From assembly GCF_001428005.1 (NCBI RefSeq), contig NZ_LMSB01000017.1:1-64000 (forward strand): 64,000 bases of DNA. Direction: 5' to 3'. Shown here in pieces: positions 17,098-25,958 of the stretch (its first letter is position 1; the number at the start of each line of letters is the position of its first letter). The notes under the pieces are model-generated. The model did not search any database, had not been told where the DNA came from, and saw only the letters and a list, made by a program, of their open reading frames with translations. The position numbers and the translations under genes are program-made. This stretch comes from Arthrobacter sp. Soil736 (GTDB lineage Bacteria; Actinomycetota; Actinomycetes; Actinomycetales; Micrococcaceae).

Positions 17098-18492
17098 TCA
17101 GGCGTGCTGGAGTTCGTCCATCACCAAAGCGGCAAGCTCCACGGCAGCACCCCGTGTTGCGGGCCTGAGCTGGCTCAGCTGGATCCGTGATCCCTCTGCA
17201 AGGTGCCGGTCGTGCGGAATCCGGACCACATTCTTGACCCGGGACAGGAAGTGCTGCTCGATCTCGTCGATGTTGACCAGTGTCCGGTCGCCTGCCGCCA
17301 TGTTGATGACCACCGTGGCCTTGGCTACCAGGTCCTGGCGGCCGTGGGCCTCCAGCCAGGACAGCGTCTCGGAGGCCAGCCGCGCTTCGTCCACGCTGCC
17401 GCCCGAGACGAGGACCACGGCGTCGGCCTTCTCGAGGGTGCCCTTCATGACGGAGTGCACCATGCCGGTGCCGGAATCAGTCAGGACGATTGAGTAGTAG
17501 CGGCCGAGGATGTCAGTGACGGCCCGGTAATCGGCGTCGTCGAACGCATGGGCCACCATGGGATCGGTGTCCGAGGCCAGGACGTCGAGCCGCGAACCGT
17601 CCCGGGCGGTGTAGTTGGACAGCTGTGCGAAGGAATTCACCGTGAACCTGTCCTTGACCAGCTGGCGTGCCGTGAAGTCCGCTCGGCCGGGAGAACGGTC
17701 CGACAGCGTTCCGCGGTCCGGATTGGCGTCCATGGCGATGACGCGGTCCTCGCGCAGGTCTGCGAGCACCATGCCCAGGAGGGTGGTGACCGTGGTCTTT
17801 CCGACGCCGCCCTTGCGGGACAGGACCGGCACGTACCGCGTCCGCTCCCCCAGGCGCATGGCGATCCGGTGTTCCATGGCGCGCTGGATCCGGATCCGGT
17901 CCGGATCGCCCAGGTTCACGTAGCCGAAGGTCGCCTGGAACAGCCACCGGCGCCAGCCTTCGACGGGCGGGGCCGCCGTTCTGTTCAGCAGGCGGTCAGC
18001 GGTCAGCGCCGCAGCCGGCTCCGGGCCTTCGGCGCGTTCCCGGCGTTCGCTCACGTGTTCAGGTGCCTGACCTGATGCAGGTGCGGTACCGGGCTCACCC
18101 GGTCCGTCGACGGGGCCTGGTCCTGCAGTGACTGCCGGAATCGCTGGTGCCGCGACGGGCTGCGGAATGCTGTTGACGGCCGACAGCGACCCGGCAGACG
18201 TGCGGTCCTGCGCGTCGGACACGGTCACGACGCTGATTTCGCCGGACGGCGGAACGTCCGGCATGTCTGCTTGAATAGCGTCTTCGTCGACGGTGACTTC
18301 GTCAACGGCGTCCGCGGGAGCCGCGCCTTCGGCTGCCTCCGGAGCGGCTGCCTCCGGAGTGGCTGCATTTGTCGGCTCTGCGTTCATCTGCTCCGGGCTC
18401 ATCTGCTCAGGGCTCTGCTGCGGCGCCGGAAGTGCAGCCCTGGGACTCCGGTCGGGCCGCGGCGCGGGCTTGGGCGTGTTCGTCTGCGTCAT
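17098..18492 (-). CDS. MinD/ParA-family ATPase with a long disordered N-terminus (EspI-like)
   Basis: A 464-residue protein. Residues 1-~170 are low-complexity and acidic with Pro/Ala/Glu/Gln (repeated SPEQM and PEAAAPEAA segments). The C-terminal ~260 residues form a deviant Walker A ATPase, with SRKGGVGKTTVTTL, an acidic AMDANPDRG switch and SGGSVDEARLASETLSWL. Architecture and motifs resemble EspI/MinD-like proteins found with actinobacterial type VII secretion, but no ESX gene is in the window. No ParB partner is adjacent. It follows pyc on the same strand but is separated from it by a strong hairpin, so it probably has its own promoter. Function unassigned. Confidence 0.8.
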   Translation of the reverse strand: MTQTNTPKPAPRPDRSPRAALPAPQQSPEQMSPEQMNAEPTNAATPEAAAPEAAEGAAPADAVDEVTVDEDAIQADMPDVPPSGEISVVTVSDAQDRTSAGSLSAVNSIPQPVAAPAIPAVTAGPGPVDGPGEPGTAPASGQAPEHVSERRERAEGPEPAAALTADRLLNRTAAPPVEGWRRWLFQATFGYVNLGDPDRIRIQRAMEHRIAMRLGERTRYVPVLSRKGGVGKTTVTTLLGMVLADLREDRVIAMDANPDRGTLSDRSPGRADFTARQLVKDRFTVNSFAQLSNYTARDGSRLDVLASDTDPMVAHAFDDADYRAVTDILGRYYSIVLTDSGTGMVHSVMKGTLEKADAVVLVSGGSVDEARLASETLSWLEAHGRQDLVAKATVVINMAAGDRTLVNIDEIEQHFLSRVKNVVRIPHDRHLAEGSRIQLSQLRPATRGAAVELAALVMDELQHA

Positions 18493-18524
18493 GGCTCCCG
18501 CTCAGTGTGATCATCTCGGTATGC

Positions 18525-18564
18525 GAAGGCTGTGAGGGCGGCATTTGCCGCCCTCACAGCCTTC
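18525..18564 (-). terminator. Strong hairpin after pyc
   Basis: An 18-bp perfect stem (18525-18542 with 18547-18564) with a four-base loop lies between the pyc stop and the ParA-like start. No U-run follows, but the stem is one of the strongest in the window. Confidence 0.65.
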
Positions 18565-18634
18565 ACTCAGGATTCCAGCCTACCGGTATGGAGTCGCGGG
18601 GAGCAGGAGCACTGCCCCGCTACGGAGCCGGCGG

Positions 18635-21600
18635 CTACTCAACCACGAGCAGCAGGTCCCCGCCCTGTACCTGTTCCACAGCGGAAATGGCCAGCCGCGT
18701 CACCTTGCCGCCCACCGGCGTCGTGATGGATGCCTCCATCTTCATGGCCTCAATGGTGGCAACGGTGTCGCCTGCCTTGACGGTGTCGCCCGCCTTGACG
18801 GTGACCGTCACGGCTCCGGCGAACGGGGCGGCGACTTGGCCCTGCTGGGCGGGGTCGGCCTTCTCCGCGGCTTTCACGTTGCTGACCACGGACTTGTCGC
18901 GCACCAGGACCGGCCGGGACTGGCCGTTGAGCGTGCACATGACCGAGCGCATGCCCTTCTCGTCCGGTTCCGAGACGGCCTCCAGCGAAGCGATGAGGCG
19001 GACGCCCTTCTCCAGCTGGATGACGTGCTCCTCGCCGCGCTGCAGGCCGTAGAGGTAGTCCCGCGTATCCAGGACAGAGACGTTGCCGTACGTTTCCACG
19101 CTCTTCTGGTAGTCCTTCGTGGGACCGGCAAAGAGCAGCCGGTTCAGCGTCTGCTGCCGGGTCTTCGAATCGCCGCGGAGCGCTGCGCTGTCTTCGGCGC
19201 TGAGCTCGGCGTCGCGGACCTTGATGCTCCTGCCCTGCAGGGCCTTCGTGCGGAAGGGCTCCGGCCAGCCACCGGGAGGATCGCCGAGCTCGCCGGACAG
19301 GAAGCCGATGACCGAGTCCGGGATGTCGTAGTTCTGCGGATTCTCGTTGAAGTCGGCCGGGTCGGCGTTGAGCCCCACGAGGTGCAGGGCGAGGTCGCCC
19401 ACCACCTTGGAGGACGGCGTCACCTTGACCAGGCGGCCCAGGATGCGGTCCGCCGCGGTGTACATGTCCTCGATCGCCTCGAAGCGCTCGCCCAGGCCCA
19501 GGGCCATGGCCTGCTGCCGGAGGTTCGAGAGCTGCCCGCCCGGGATTTCGTGCTGGTACACGCGGCCTGTGGGGCCCGGAAGGCCGGACTCGAACGGAGC
19601 GTAGACCCGGCGCACTGCTTCCCAGTAGGGTTCCAGCGAACTGACGTTGGCGAGGCTCAGCCCGGTGTCCCGCTCGGTGTGGGCCAGCGCCGCGACCAGC
19701 GCGGAAGCCGACGGCTGGCTGGTGGTCCCGGCCAGGGACGCCGAGGCGACGTCCACGGCGTCGACGCCCGCATCAACCGCGGCGAGCAACGTGGCGAGCT
19801 GTCCGCCGGCGGTGTCGTGGGTGTGCAGGTGGACGGGGAGGTCGAACCGTTCCCGGAGCGCCGTCACGAGTTTCGCGGCGGCGGCAGGCCGCAGGAGTCC
19901 GGCCATGTCCTTGATCGCGAGGATGTGGGCTCCGGCGTCGACGATCTTCTGCGCCAGCTCCAGGTAGTAGTCCAGGGTGTAGAGCTTCTCGTCCGGGTCC
20001 AGCATGTCGGCCGTGTAGCAAAGTGCGACTTCGGCGACGGCCGTTCCGGTGGCGCGGACGGCGCGGATGGCAGGTGCCATCTGGTTGACGTCGTTCAGGG
20101 CGTCGAAGATCCGGAAGATGTCGATGCCGGTGGCGGCCGCCTCGTTCACGAACGCCTCGGTGACCTCTTCCGGGTACGGCGTGTAGCCCACCGTGTTCCG
20201 GCCGCGGAGCAGCATCTGCAGACAGATGTTCGGCAATGCCTTCCGCAGTGCCGCGAGGCGGTCCCAGGGGTCTTCGCCCAGGAAGCGCAGGGCGACGTCG
20301 TAGGTGGCGCCGCCCCAGGCCTCGACGGAGAGCAGCCCGGGCAGCAGCGAGGAGACTGCGGGGCCGGCGGCAACCAGGTCCCTGGTGCGCACGCGGGTGG
20401 CCAGCAGCGACTGGTGGGCGTCGCGGAAGGTGGTGTCGGTGACCGCCACCGCCGTCTGCTCGCGCAGGGCGCGGGCAAACCCTTCCGGTCCGAGCTCCTG
20501 CAGCCGCTGGCGTGAGCCGGCCTGCGGCTCGTGGCCGGCCACCGCGGGCAGCTTCGTGGCCGGATCGGTGTGGACCTTGAGCTCGCCGTTGGGCTTGTTG
20601 ACAGTGACCTCGGCGAGCCACGTCAGCAGCTTGGTGCCGCGGTCGGCGGAAACGCGGGCCTTCAGCAGCTCGGGACGCTCGTCGATGAACGACGTTGCCA
20701 CGTTGCCGGCGATGAAGTCGGCATCGTCCAGCACGGCCTGCAGGAAGGAGATGTTGGTGGACACGCCGCGGATACGGAACTCCGCCAGGGCACGGCGCGC
20801 CCTGGCCACCGCTGCGGGGTAATCCCTGCCGCGGCACGTGAGCTTCACGAGCATTGAGTCAAAGTGCGGGCTGATTTCGGCACCCGAGTAGACGGTGCCG
20901 CCGTCGAGCCTGACGCCGGCACCGCCGGCAGAGCGGTAGCCGGTGATCTTTCCGACGTCGGGGCGGAAGCCGTTGGCCGGGTCCTCGGTGGTGATGCGGC
21001 ACTGCAGCGCCGCGCCCTTGAGGAAGACGGTTTCCTGGGAGAGGCCGAGGTCTGCCAGCGTTTCACCGGAGGCAATCCGCATCTGTGCCTGGACGAGGTC
21101 GACGTCGGTGACCTCTTCCGTGACGGTGTGCTCCACCTGGATGCGGGGGTTCATTTCGATGAACACGTGCTGACCGGCGCGCTCCCCCACGGTGTCCACG
21201 AGGAACTCGACCGTTCCGGCGTTGACGTAGTTGAGGGCCTTGGCGAACTTCACGGCGTCGCGGTACAGCGCCTGCCGGATGCCTTCGTCCAGGTTGGGGG
21301 CCGGAGCGATCTCGATCACCTTCTGGTGGCGCCGCTGAATGGAGCAGTCACGTTCGAAGAGGTGCATGACGTTGCCCTCGGCGTCCGCCAGGATCTGCAC
21401 CTCGATGTGGCGCGGGCGCAGCACGGCCTGCTCAAGGAACATCGTGGGATCGCCGAATGCGGCGTCGGCCTCGCGCATGGCTGACTGCAGGGCTTCGGGC
21501 AGTGCATCGCGGGTGTCCACCCGGCGCATGCCGCGTCCGCCGCCGCCGGCCACGGCCTTGGCGAAGATCGGGAAGCCGATCTCGTCCGCGGCTGCGATCA

Positions 21601-22030
21601 GTTCGTCGAGGTCCTTCGAGGGCTGGCTGGACTTGAGGACGGGGACGCCGGCCTTGCGGGCGGCCTCCAGGGCTGCGACCTTGTTGCCGGCGAGCTCGAG
21701 GACTTCGGCCGGCGGCCCGACGAAGGTGATGCCGGCGGCTTTCGCGGCCCGGGCAAGGTCGGGGTTTTCGGAAAGGAAGCCGTAACCGGGGTAGATGGCG
21801 TCGGCCCCGGACTCCTTGGCCACGCGCACCACTTCGTCGACGTCCAGGTAGGCGCGGACGGGGTGGCCCTCTTCACCGATCAGATACGCCTCGTCGGCCT
21901 TCTGGCGGTGGATCGAGTTGCGGTCCTCGTTGGGGAACACGGCGACTGTTTTAGCGCCGAGCTCATAGCCGGCGCGGAAAGCGCGGATAGCGATTTCGCC
22001 GCGGTTGGCCACCAGAATCTTGGAAAACAT
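18635..22030 (-). CDS. pyc: Pyruvate carboxylase
   Basis: A biotin-dependent anaplerotic enzyme of 1131 residues that carboxylates pyruvate to oxaloacetate. The single polypeptide has, in order, biotin carboxylase (about 1-450, with the GGGGRGMR ATP loop and EMNPRIQVEHTVTEE), the carboxyltransferase domain (about 540-810, with DTTFRDAHQSLLATRVRT and the metal-site HTHDTAGGQ) and the C-terminal biotin carrier domain with Lys1097 in EAMKME. All key residues are present. The ATG start has AGGAGA five bases upstream. A 6-4-6 inverted repeat lies in the upstream region at 22096-22111. It links the pyruvate made by the methylcitrate cycle genes in this window to C4 acids (inference). Confidence 0.97.
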   Translation of the reverse strand: MFSKILVANRGEIAIRAFRAGYELGAKTVAVFPNEDRNSIHRQKADEAYLIGEEGHPVRAYLDVDEVVRVAKESGADAIYPGYGFLSENPDLARAAKAAGITFVGPPAEVLELAGNKVAALEAARKAGVPVLKSSQPSKDLDELIAAADEIGFPIFAKAVAGGGGRGMRRVDTRDALPEALQSAMREADAAFGDPTMFLEQAVLRPRHIEVQILADAEGNVMHLFERDCSIQRRHQKVIEIAPAPNLDEGIRQALYRDAVKFAKALNYVNAGTVEFLVDTVGERAGQHVFIEMNPRIQVEHTVTEEVTDVDLVQAQMRIASGETLADLGLSQETVFLKGAALQCRITTEDPANGFRPDVGKITGYRSAGGAGVRLDGGTVYSGAEISPHFDSMLVKLTCRGRDYPAAVARARRALAEFRIRGVSTNISFLQAVLDDADFIAGNVATSFIDERPELLKARVSADRGTKLLTWLAEVTVNKPNGELKVHTDPATKLPAVAGHEPQAGSRQRLQELGPEGFARALREQTAVAVTDTTFRDAHQSLLATRVRTRDLVAAGPAVSSLLPGLLSVEAWGGATYDVALRFLGEDPWDRLAALRKALPNICLQMLLRGRNTVGYTPYPEEVTEAFVNEAAATGIDIFRIFDALNDVNQMAPAIRAVRATGTAVAEVALCYTADMLDPDEKLYTLDYYLELAQKIVDAGAHILAIKDMAGLLRPAAAAKLVTALRERFDLPVHLHTHDTAGGQLATLLAAVDAGVDAVDVASASLAGTTSQPSASALVAALAHTERDTGLSLANVSSLEPYWEAVRRVYAPFESGLPGPTGRVYQHEIPGGQLSNLRQQAMALGLGERFEAIEDMYTAADRILGRLVKVTPSSKVVGDLALHLVGLNADPADFNENPQNYDIPDSVIGFLSGELGDPPGGWPEPFRTKALQGRSIKVRDAELSAEDSAALRGDSKTRQQTLNRLLFAGPTKDYQKSVETYGNVSVLDTRDYLYGLQRGEEHVIQLEKGVRLIASLEAVSEPDEKGMRSVMCTLNGQSRPVLVRDKSVVSNVKAAEKADPAQQGQVAAPFAGAVTVTVKAGDTVKAGDTVATIEAMKMEASITTPVGGKVTRLAISAVEQVQGGDLLLVVE

Positions 22031-22334
22031 ACTTCTCCTGCATCATTGCGGGTGTATCGGTAAGTGGTCACAGTGTGTAAGACGGGCGCATTGAAACACA
22101 AATCATTGTGTCCACCATCACAGAATTATCCGTCATCTCGGGACCACATTCACTCCTGCGTTCCGCTGGCGCCGGAACTGCTCCGCGATGAGCCATGCCG
22201 GGCCTGATAAGGACGGATTCCGGACGGGGTCAACATATGATGAGTGGGGCGGCGGAAGCCTGTCCCCGGTTCCGGCAGTACCGGAACGGAAACTACCCCA
22301 ACACGGCAACCGGCGTTAGGTATTGGTCTTTCAA
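22031..22334. promoter_or_regulatory. Divergent intergenic region pyc / ParA-like gene, with an inverted repeat
   Basis: This 304-bp region separates two divergent genes and must hold both promoters. I see one clear element, an inverted repeat ACACAA-N4-TTGTGT at 22096-22111, 66 bp upstream of the pyc ATG. I see no gene and no RNA structure that I recognise in the rest. Confidence 0.35.
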
Positions 22335-23156
22335 GTGCAAGTAGTCAGCATCAGCAGCCTCAAAGGCGGTGTCGGCAAGACATCGGTCACAACCGGATTG
22401 GCGTCTGCGGCACTGGCCGCAGGCATTCCCACGCTCGTGGTGGACCTCGATCCGCATGCCGACGCCAGCACTGCCCTCGGAGTGCAGCCAACCGACAACC
22501 TGGATATCGGAAGGATGCTCAGGAGCCCGCGCAAGGCCCGGCTTCTTGAGAACGTCGTCCCCAGCGGCTGGATCGGGCGTGCGGAAAGCAACGGCTCCGG
22601 CCCCGCCGTGCTGGATGTGGCCGTGGGATCTGCCTACACCGGAATCTATGACCGCCCCGATCTCGGCAAAAGGGACCTGCGCAGGCTCTCCACGGTCCTG
22701 GCCGGCGCAGACAAGTATGAGCTGGTCCTGGTGGACTGCCCGCCGTCCCTGAACGGCCTGACCCGAATGGCGTGGTCGGCCAGCAACAAGGTGGCCCTGG
22801 TTGCCGAGCCGGGACTGTTTTCGGTTGCCGGCACGGAGCGCACCATGCGCGCCATCCAGCTGTTCCGGCAGGAGTTCGCCCCCAATCTTTCCCCTGCGGG
22901 CATCGTGGCCAACCGGGTCCGGACCGGATCCTCCGAGCACGCGTTCCGGCTCGCCGAAATGAAGTCCATGTTCGGTGACCTCCTGCTGGCGCCGCACATC
23001 CCGGAACAGGCCAACTGGCAGCAGATCCAGGGCGCCGCACACTCCGTGCATCATTGGCCCGGCGACTCCGCCAAGTCCGCGGCCGGCCTCTACGACACGC
23101 TGCTCGGCAATCTGATGTCGCTGAACAAGGGCAGCCGCAGCCGCAGCCACCGCTGA
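22335..23156 (+). CDS. ParA-family ATPase
   Basis: A stand-alone ParA-like ATPase of about 273 residues. The N-terminus goes directly into VVSISSLKGGVGKTSVTTG with the deviant Walker A, then VVDLDPHADAS and LVDCPPSLNGLTRMA (Walker B), so there is no N-terminal DNA-binding extension. The C-terminus ends in a basic Ser/Arg tail. A ParB gene and parS-like sites are absent, so it is probably an orphan partitioning or positioning ATPase. The start is uncertain: the GTG at 22335 is used, and a TTG twelve bases upstream is equally weakly supported because Shine-Dalgarno signals are poor. Similar orphan ATPases occur beside pyc in related actinobacteria (recollection). Confidence 0.82.
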   Translation: MQVVSISSLKGGVGKTSVTTGLASAALAAGIPTLVVDLDPHADASTALGVQPTDNLDIGRMLRSPRKARLLENVVPSGWIGRAESNGSGPAVLDVAVGSAYTGIYDRPDLGKRDLRRLSTVLAGADKYELVLVDCPPSLNGLTRMAWSASNKVALVAEPGLFSVAGTERTMRAIQLFRQEFAPNLSPAGIVANRVRTGSSEHAFRLAEMKSMFGDLLLAPHIPEQANWQQIQGAAHSVHHWPGDSAKSAAGLYDTLLGNLMSLNKGSRSRSHR

Positions 23157-23205
23157 GGTCCGGGCTTTCCCCGGCAGGGAGCTTTCCCCGGCAGGCCGAA
23201 ATGAA

Positions 23206-23240
23206 CGAAGGCCGCCTCCCCGACGGGGAGGCGGCCTTCG
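23206..23240. terminator. Bidirectional hairpin between ParA-like gene and merR
   Basis: A 16-bp perfect stem (23206-23221 with 23225-23240) with a three-base loop lies between convergent genes. Just upstream is a duplicated CTTTCCCCGGCAGG motif about 17 bp apart. Confidence 0.7.
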
Positions 23241-23267
23241 CCGTGCGTGCTGGATTCCGGGGAATGC

Positions 23268-23882
23268 CTAGCCGATCTTGCGGGCTGCCCGGCGCTTGCT
23301 CAATTCGTCGTCGGGAAACGTCTGCTCGCTTGCGTGCTCACTGGGCAGGGACGCCAGGCTTCCTTCAACCTCGCGCCAAACCCGGCCCACGGCAATGCCA
23401 AACACGCCCTGTCCGCCCTGGACGAGGTCAATGACCTCATCTGCGGAGGTACATTCGTAGACGCTCGCGCCATCGCTCATGAGGGTGATCTGGGCCAGAT
23501 CCTCCACGCCGCGCTCGCGCAGGTGTTCCACCGCGGAGCGGATCTGCTGGAGGGAGACGCCGGTGTCCAGGAGCCGTTTGACGACCTTGAGCACGAGGAT
23601 GTCACGGAAGCCGTAGAGCCGCTGCGAACCCGAGCCGGCAGCGCCGCGCACGGCAGGTTCCACCAGTCCGGTGCGGGCCCAGTAGTCCAGCTGCCGGTAC
23701 GTGATGCCGGCTGCCTTGCAGGCCGTGGGGCCGCGGTAGCCGGCGTCCTCGTCAAGGACGGGGAGGTCCTCAGTGAAGAGAAGGCCCTGAGCGCCGCTCG
23801 CGGGCACAGCTACGCCGGCCGTGGAGGGCTGCTTTAGCTCGCCTGCTTCGCCTTTCGGACTCACGTGGATCCTCCTTGTCAT
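23268..23882 (-). CDS. MerR-family transcriptional regulator (Rv1830-like)
   Basis: A 204-residue regulator. It has a ~45-residue leader, then a MerR winged helix (about 50-115) with YRGPTACKAAGITYRQLDYW as helix-turn-helix and GSGSQRLYGFRDI as the wing, then a helical stretch VVKRLLDTGVSLQQIR and a small C-terminal domain without effector-binding cysteines. It is the last gene of the garA-ftsR-DUF151-merR set and corresponds to Rv1830 of M. tuberculosis. The ATG at 23882 follows AAGGGGAGC and is preferred over a start nine codons upstream. A 225-bp gap from the DUF151 gene contains AT-rich direct repeats that could be an operator. Confidence 0.88.
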   Translation of the reverse strand: MTRRIHVSPKGEAGELKQPSTAGVAVPASGAQGLLFTEDLPVLDEDAGYRGPTACKAAGITYRQLDYWARTGLVEPAVRGAAGSGSQRLYGFRDILVLKVVKRLLDTGVSLQQIRSAVEHLRERGVEDLAQITLMSDGASVYECTSADEVIDLVQGGQGVFGIAVGRVWREVEGSLASLPSEHASEQTFPDDELSKRRAARKIG

Positions 23883-24082
23883 GAGCTCCCCTTGGGGAAC
23901 TTGCCGCAACAGCTTCTACAGGCATGAAGATCACGCATGTAATTTGGCCGGAGTAGCACTTTCCAGTGTGACTTGCGCGGCTGTTGTACGCAATGGGAAC
24001 TTGGTACCTTCGACGTTAGGCCTGCCACGGCCCAAGGTCAAAGACGTTCGGGTCATTGTTGGGGCGTGTCGAAAGATTCAGC

Positions 24083-24108
24083 CTCAACTTTAACCTTAAC
24101 GTGACCTT
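24083..24108 (-). promoter_or_regulatory. AT-rich direct repeats upstream of merR
   Basis: Three AAC-starting repeats (AACTTT, AACCTT, AACGTGACCTT on the plus strand) occur just after the DUF151 stop, in the leader of the MerR gene. Such short repeated TTAAGGTTAAAG-type tracts are plausible MerR operator DNA; regulator identity is inference. Confidence 0.35.
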
Positions 24109-24611
24109 CAGCCGTCGAAGTCCTCGGGTTCCACGTCATCCAGGAACTCACGGAACCTGCGCAGTTCGCGTTCTTCGTCCACGGTGGGGCCGGGCTCGGT
24201 GTCCTCGCCGTCGTCGTGTTCGGTGATCCTCACGCCGGCCTCATCCATGACGGAGTCGGCGCACCAGATGCGGCATTTCGCCCGAAGGGCAATGGCCAGG
24301 GCATCCGAAGCCCGGGAACTGACTGTGGCGCCGTTGTCGAACTGGAGCTGGCCGTAAAAGATGTTGTCTTCAACCGCCACGATGTTCACGCTGACCACGG
24401 CGTGCCCCAAGGTTTCCACGACGTCGACAAGGAGGTCATGGGTCATGGGCCGCGGCGGCACCACGCCTTGTTGCGCAAGGGCGATCGCACTTGCTTCCGG
24501 CGTGCCGATCCAGATCGGCACGTGCCGTTCACCGTGGATCTCCCGAAGCAGAACCAGAGGCTGGTTGGAGGGCAACTCGATCCGTACGCCCACAATCTCT
24601 ACTTCGATCAT
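24108..24611 (-). CDS. DUF151 / bifunctional nuclease-family protein
   Basis: A 167-residue protein of the BFN (DUF151) family, with the conserved opening IEVEIVGVRIELPSNQPLVLLRE, IGTPEASAIALA and the SRASDALAIALR block. Plant members have nuclease activity; the bacterial role is unclear. The C-terminal ~35 residues are acidic. The ATG overlaps the stop of the FtsR-like gene by one base (TGATG), so the two are translationally coupled, as in the Rv1828-Rv1829 pair. Confidence 0.88.
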   Translation of the reverse strand: MIEVEIVGVRIELPSNQPLVLLREIHGERHVPIWIGTPEASAIALAQQGVVPPRPMTHDLLVDVVETLGHAVVSVNIVAVEDNIFYGQLQFDNGATVSSRASDALAIALRAKCRIWCADSVMDEAGVRITEHDDGEDTEPGPTVDEERELRRFREFLDDVEPEDFDG

Positions 24612-25333
24612 CAGATTTCCATCCGCGAAATACGGTCCTGGACCAGCGCCCGGTGCAGTGTCAGGCAGAGGTCGCTGATTTCACGGGCTGCCTCGGCGGC
24701 CCGTGCCTGCGATGCCGCGTCCTTGCGCGACGTCAGCGTGGCAACGGCGCGTTCCACCAGGCCGAATTCCCGCTCGGCAGCCGCCTGGAAGGGGCGCAGG
24801 TGCCGGGGCTCCAGGCCGTGTCCCTCCAGTTGGACGCACGCTCGGGCCACCTGCAGGGCGTGCTCGTCGAACTTGCCGTTGGTGTGGCCGATCAGGCCGA
24901 AGCTCAGCAGGGACTGCAGGAGCGGAACGCTGGCCCCGGACTCTGCCCGCAACTGTTCCTCGCTCAGCTTGCGGGCCTTGTTCTGCAGTTCAGCGGCGAG
25001 CTCATCGGACACGATCCGCGGGGACACCGTCACGCCGGGCGGGAGGTTCTCGGGGCGTTCCCCGCGGTCTATCGCGTCAAGGTAGTCCTTGATCACCTTC
25101 AGCGGCAGGTACTGGTCCCGCTGGAGCGAGAGGACGAAGCGGAGGCGCTCGACGGCGCTGTCCGAATACTGCCGGTATCCCGCGGGCGTGCGCCGCGGAT
25201 TGATGAGTCCTTTTTCCTCGAGGAACCTGATTTTGGACGCGGTCATGCTCGGAAAGTCATCGCTCAACTGAGCGAGAACTTCCCCGATGTTCAGGACCAG
25301 GGGTCCCCGGCGCTCCGGTTGTGCCATTGCCAC
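24611..25333 (-). CDS. ftsR: MerR-family regulator FtsR
   Basis: A 240-residue MerR-type protein. The N-terminal region (LNIGEVLAQLSDDFPSMTASKIRFLEEKGLI, then RRTPAGYRQYSDSAVERL) is the characteristic winged helix, in which SKIRFLE replaces the usual YYE signature. The C-terminal half is helical and unlike metal-sensing MerRs. In Corynebacterium the orthologue activates ftsZ and in M. tuberculosis it is Rv1828 (established knowledge). It lies 16 bp downstream of garA and overlaps the DUF151 gene by one base. The assignment rests on order and motif, and confidence is high. Confidence 0.88.
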   Translation of the reverse strand: MAMAQPERRGPLVLNIGEVLAQLSDDFPSMTASKIRFLEEKGLINPRRTPAGYRQYSDSAVERLRFVLSLQRDQYLPLKVIKDYLDAIDRGERPENLPPGVTVSPRIVSDELAAELQNKARKLSEEQLRAESGASVPLLQSLLSFGLIGHTNGKFDEHALQVARACVQLEGHGLEPRHLRPFQAAAEREFGLVERAVATLTSRKDAASQARAAEAAREISDLCLTLHRALVQDRISRMEI

Positions 25334-25349
25334 AGGCAGCCGCTCCGAA

Positions 25350-25826
25350 TCAGACGCGTCCTGCTGCGCGGGCAGGGCTCAGGTAGAAGGTGAGTCGGAA
25401 TTTGCCGATCTGGACTTCGTTTCCGGACTTCAGTTCCACGCTGTCCACGCGGTCGTGGTTAACGTATGTGCCGTTCAGGCTGCCGGTGTCCACCACCTCA
25501 AAGCTCCGGGCCGTTCGCCGGAACTCAACGTGGCGGCGGGAAACCGTCACGTCGTCGAGGAAGATGTCGGCGTCCGGGTGCCGCCCGGCCGTGGTGACGT
25601 CGGAGTCAAGCAGGAATCGGGCACCCGAGTTTGGCCCGCTGTGGGCCACAAGCAGCGCAGAGCCGAAAGGCAACGCCTCAACCGCGGCGCGTTCCTCCGG
25701 GGAGAGCTTAGGTACGATCGTGGGCTCATCACGAACGGGAGTGAGGTTGATCGAGGTTGTCTCCGAAGCCCTGCCCACGCCCGTGCCGTAATCGCTGTTG
25801 GTGTGGTTCTGTTCGCCGCCAACCAT
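25350..25826 (-). CDS. garA: GarA-type FHA-domain protein
   Basis: A 158-residue phospho-switch protein. The N-terminal tail carries the kinase-target motif ETTSINL (Thr23 and Thr24), which is phosphorylated by PknB/PknG-type kinases in mycobacteria and corynebacteria (where the protein is called OdhI). The forkhead-associated domain (about residues 55-150) keeps the phosphothreonine-binding residues Arg82, Ser96 and Asn118, with GRHPDADIFLDD and SRRH motifs. Unphosphorylated GarA/OdhI inhibits 2-oxoglutarate dehydrogenase and tunes glutamate metabolism (established knowledge). It lies downstream of gcvH and upstream of ftsR on the minus strand, the same order as Rv1826-Rv1828. Confidence 0.95.
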   Translation of the reverse strand: MVGGEQNHTNSDYGTGVGRASETTSINLTPVRDEPTIVPKLSPEERAAVEALPFGSALLVAHSGPNSGARFLLDSDVTTAGRHPDADIFLDDVTVSRRHVEFRRTARSFEVVDTGSLNGTYVNHDRVDSVELKSGNEVQIGKFRLTFYLSPARAAGRV

Positions 25827-25958
25827 GGAATCCTCCTCCTTCGTTGCAGATGTCCCCCTGCAATCAACGCATACCGTCCGGAAATGCCCGGCAAATCCGG
25901 TTTACCGCCTGCTGGCCAGCCATTGGATTCAATGGCCGGTCAGCGGGACTGGTTAGCT

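Noticed and set aside
18545..20515. A 656-codon open frame antisense to pyc
   Set aside because: It lies wholly opposite pyruvate carboxylase and has the composition of a GC-rich shadow frame; pyc has every catalytic motif.
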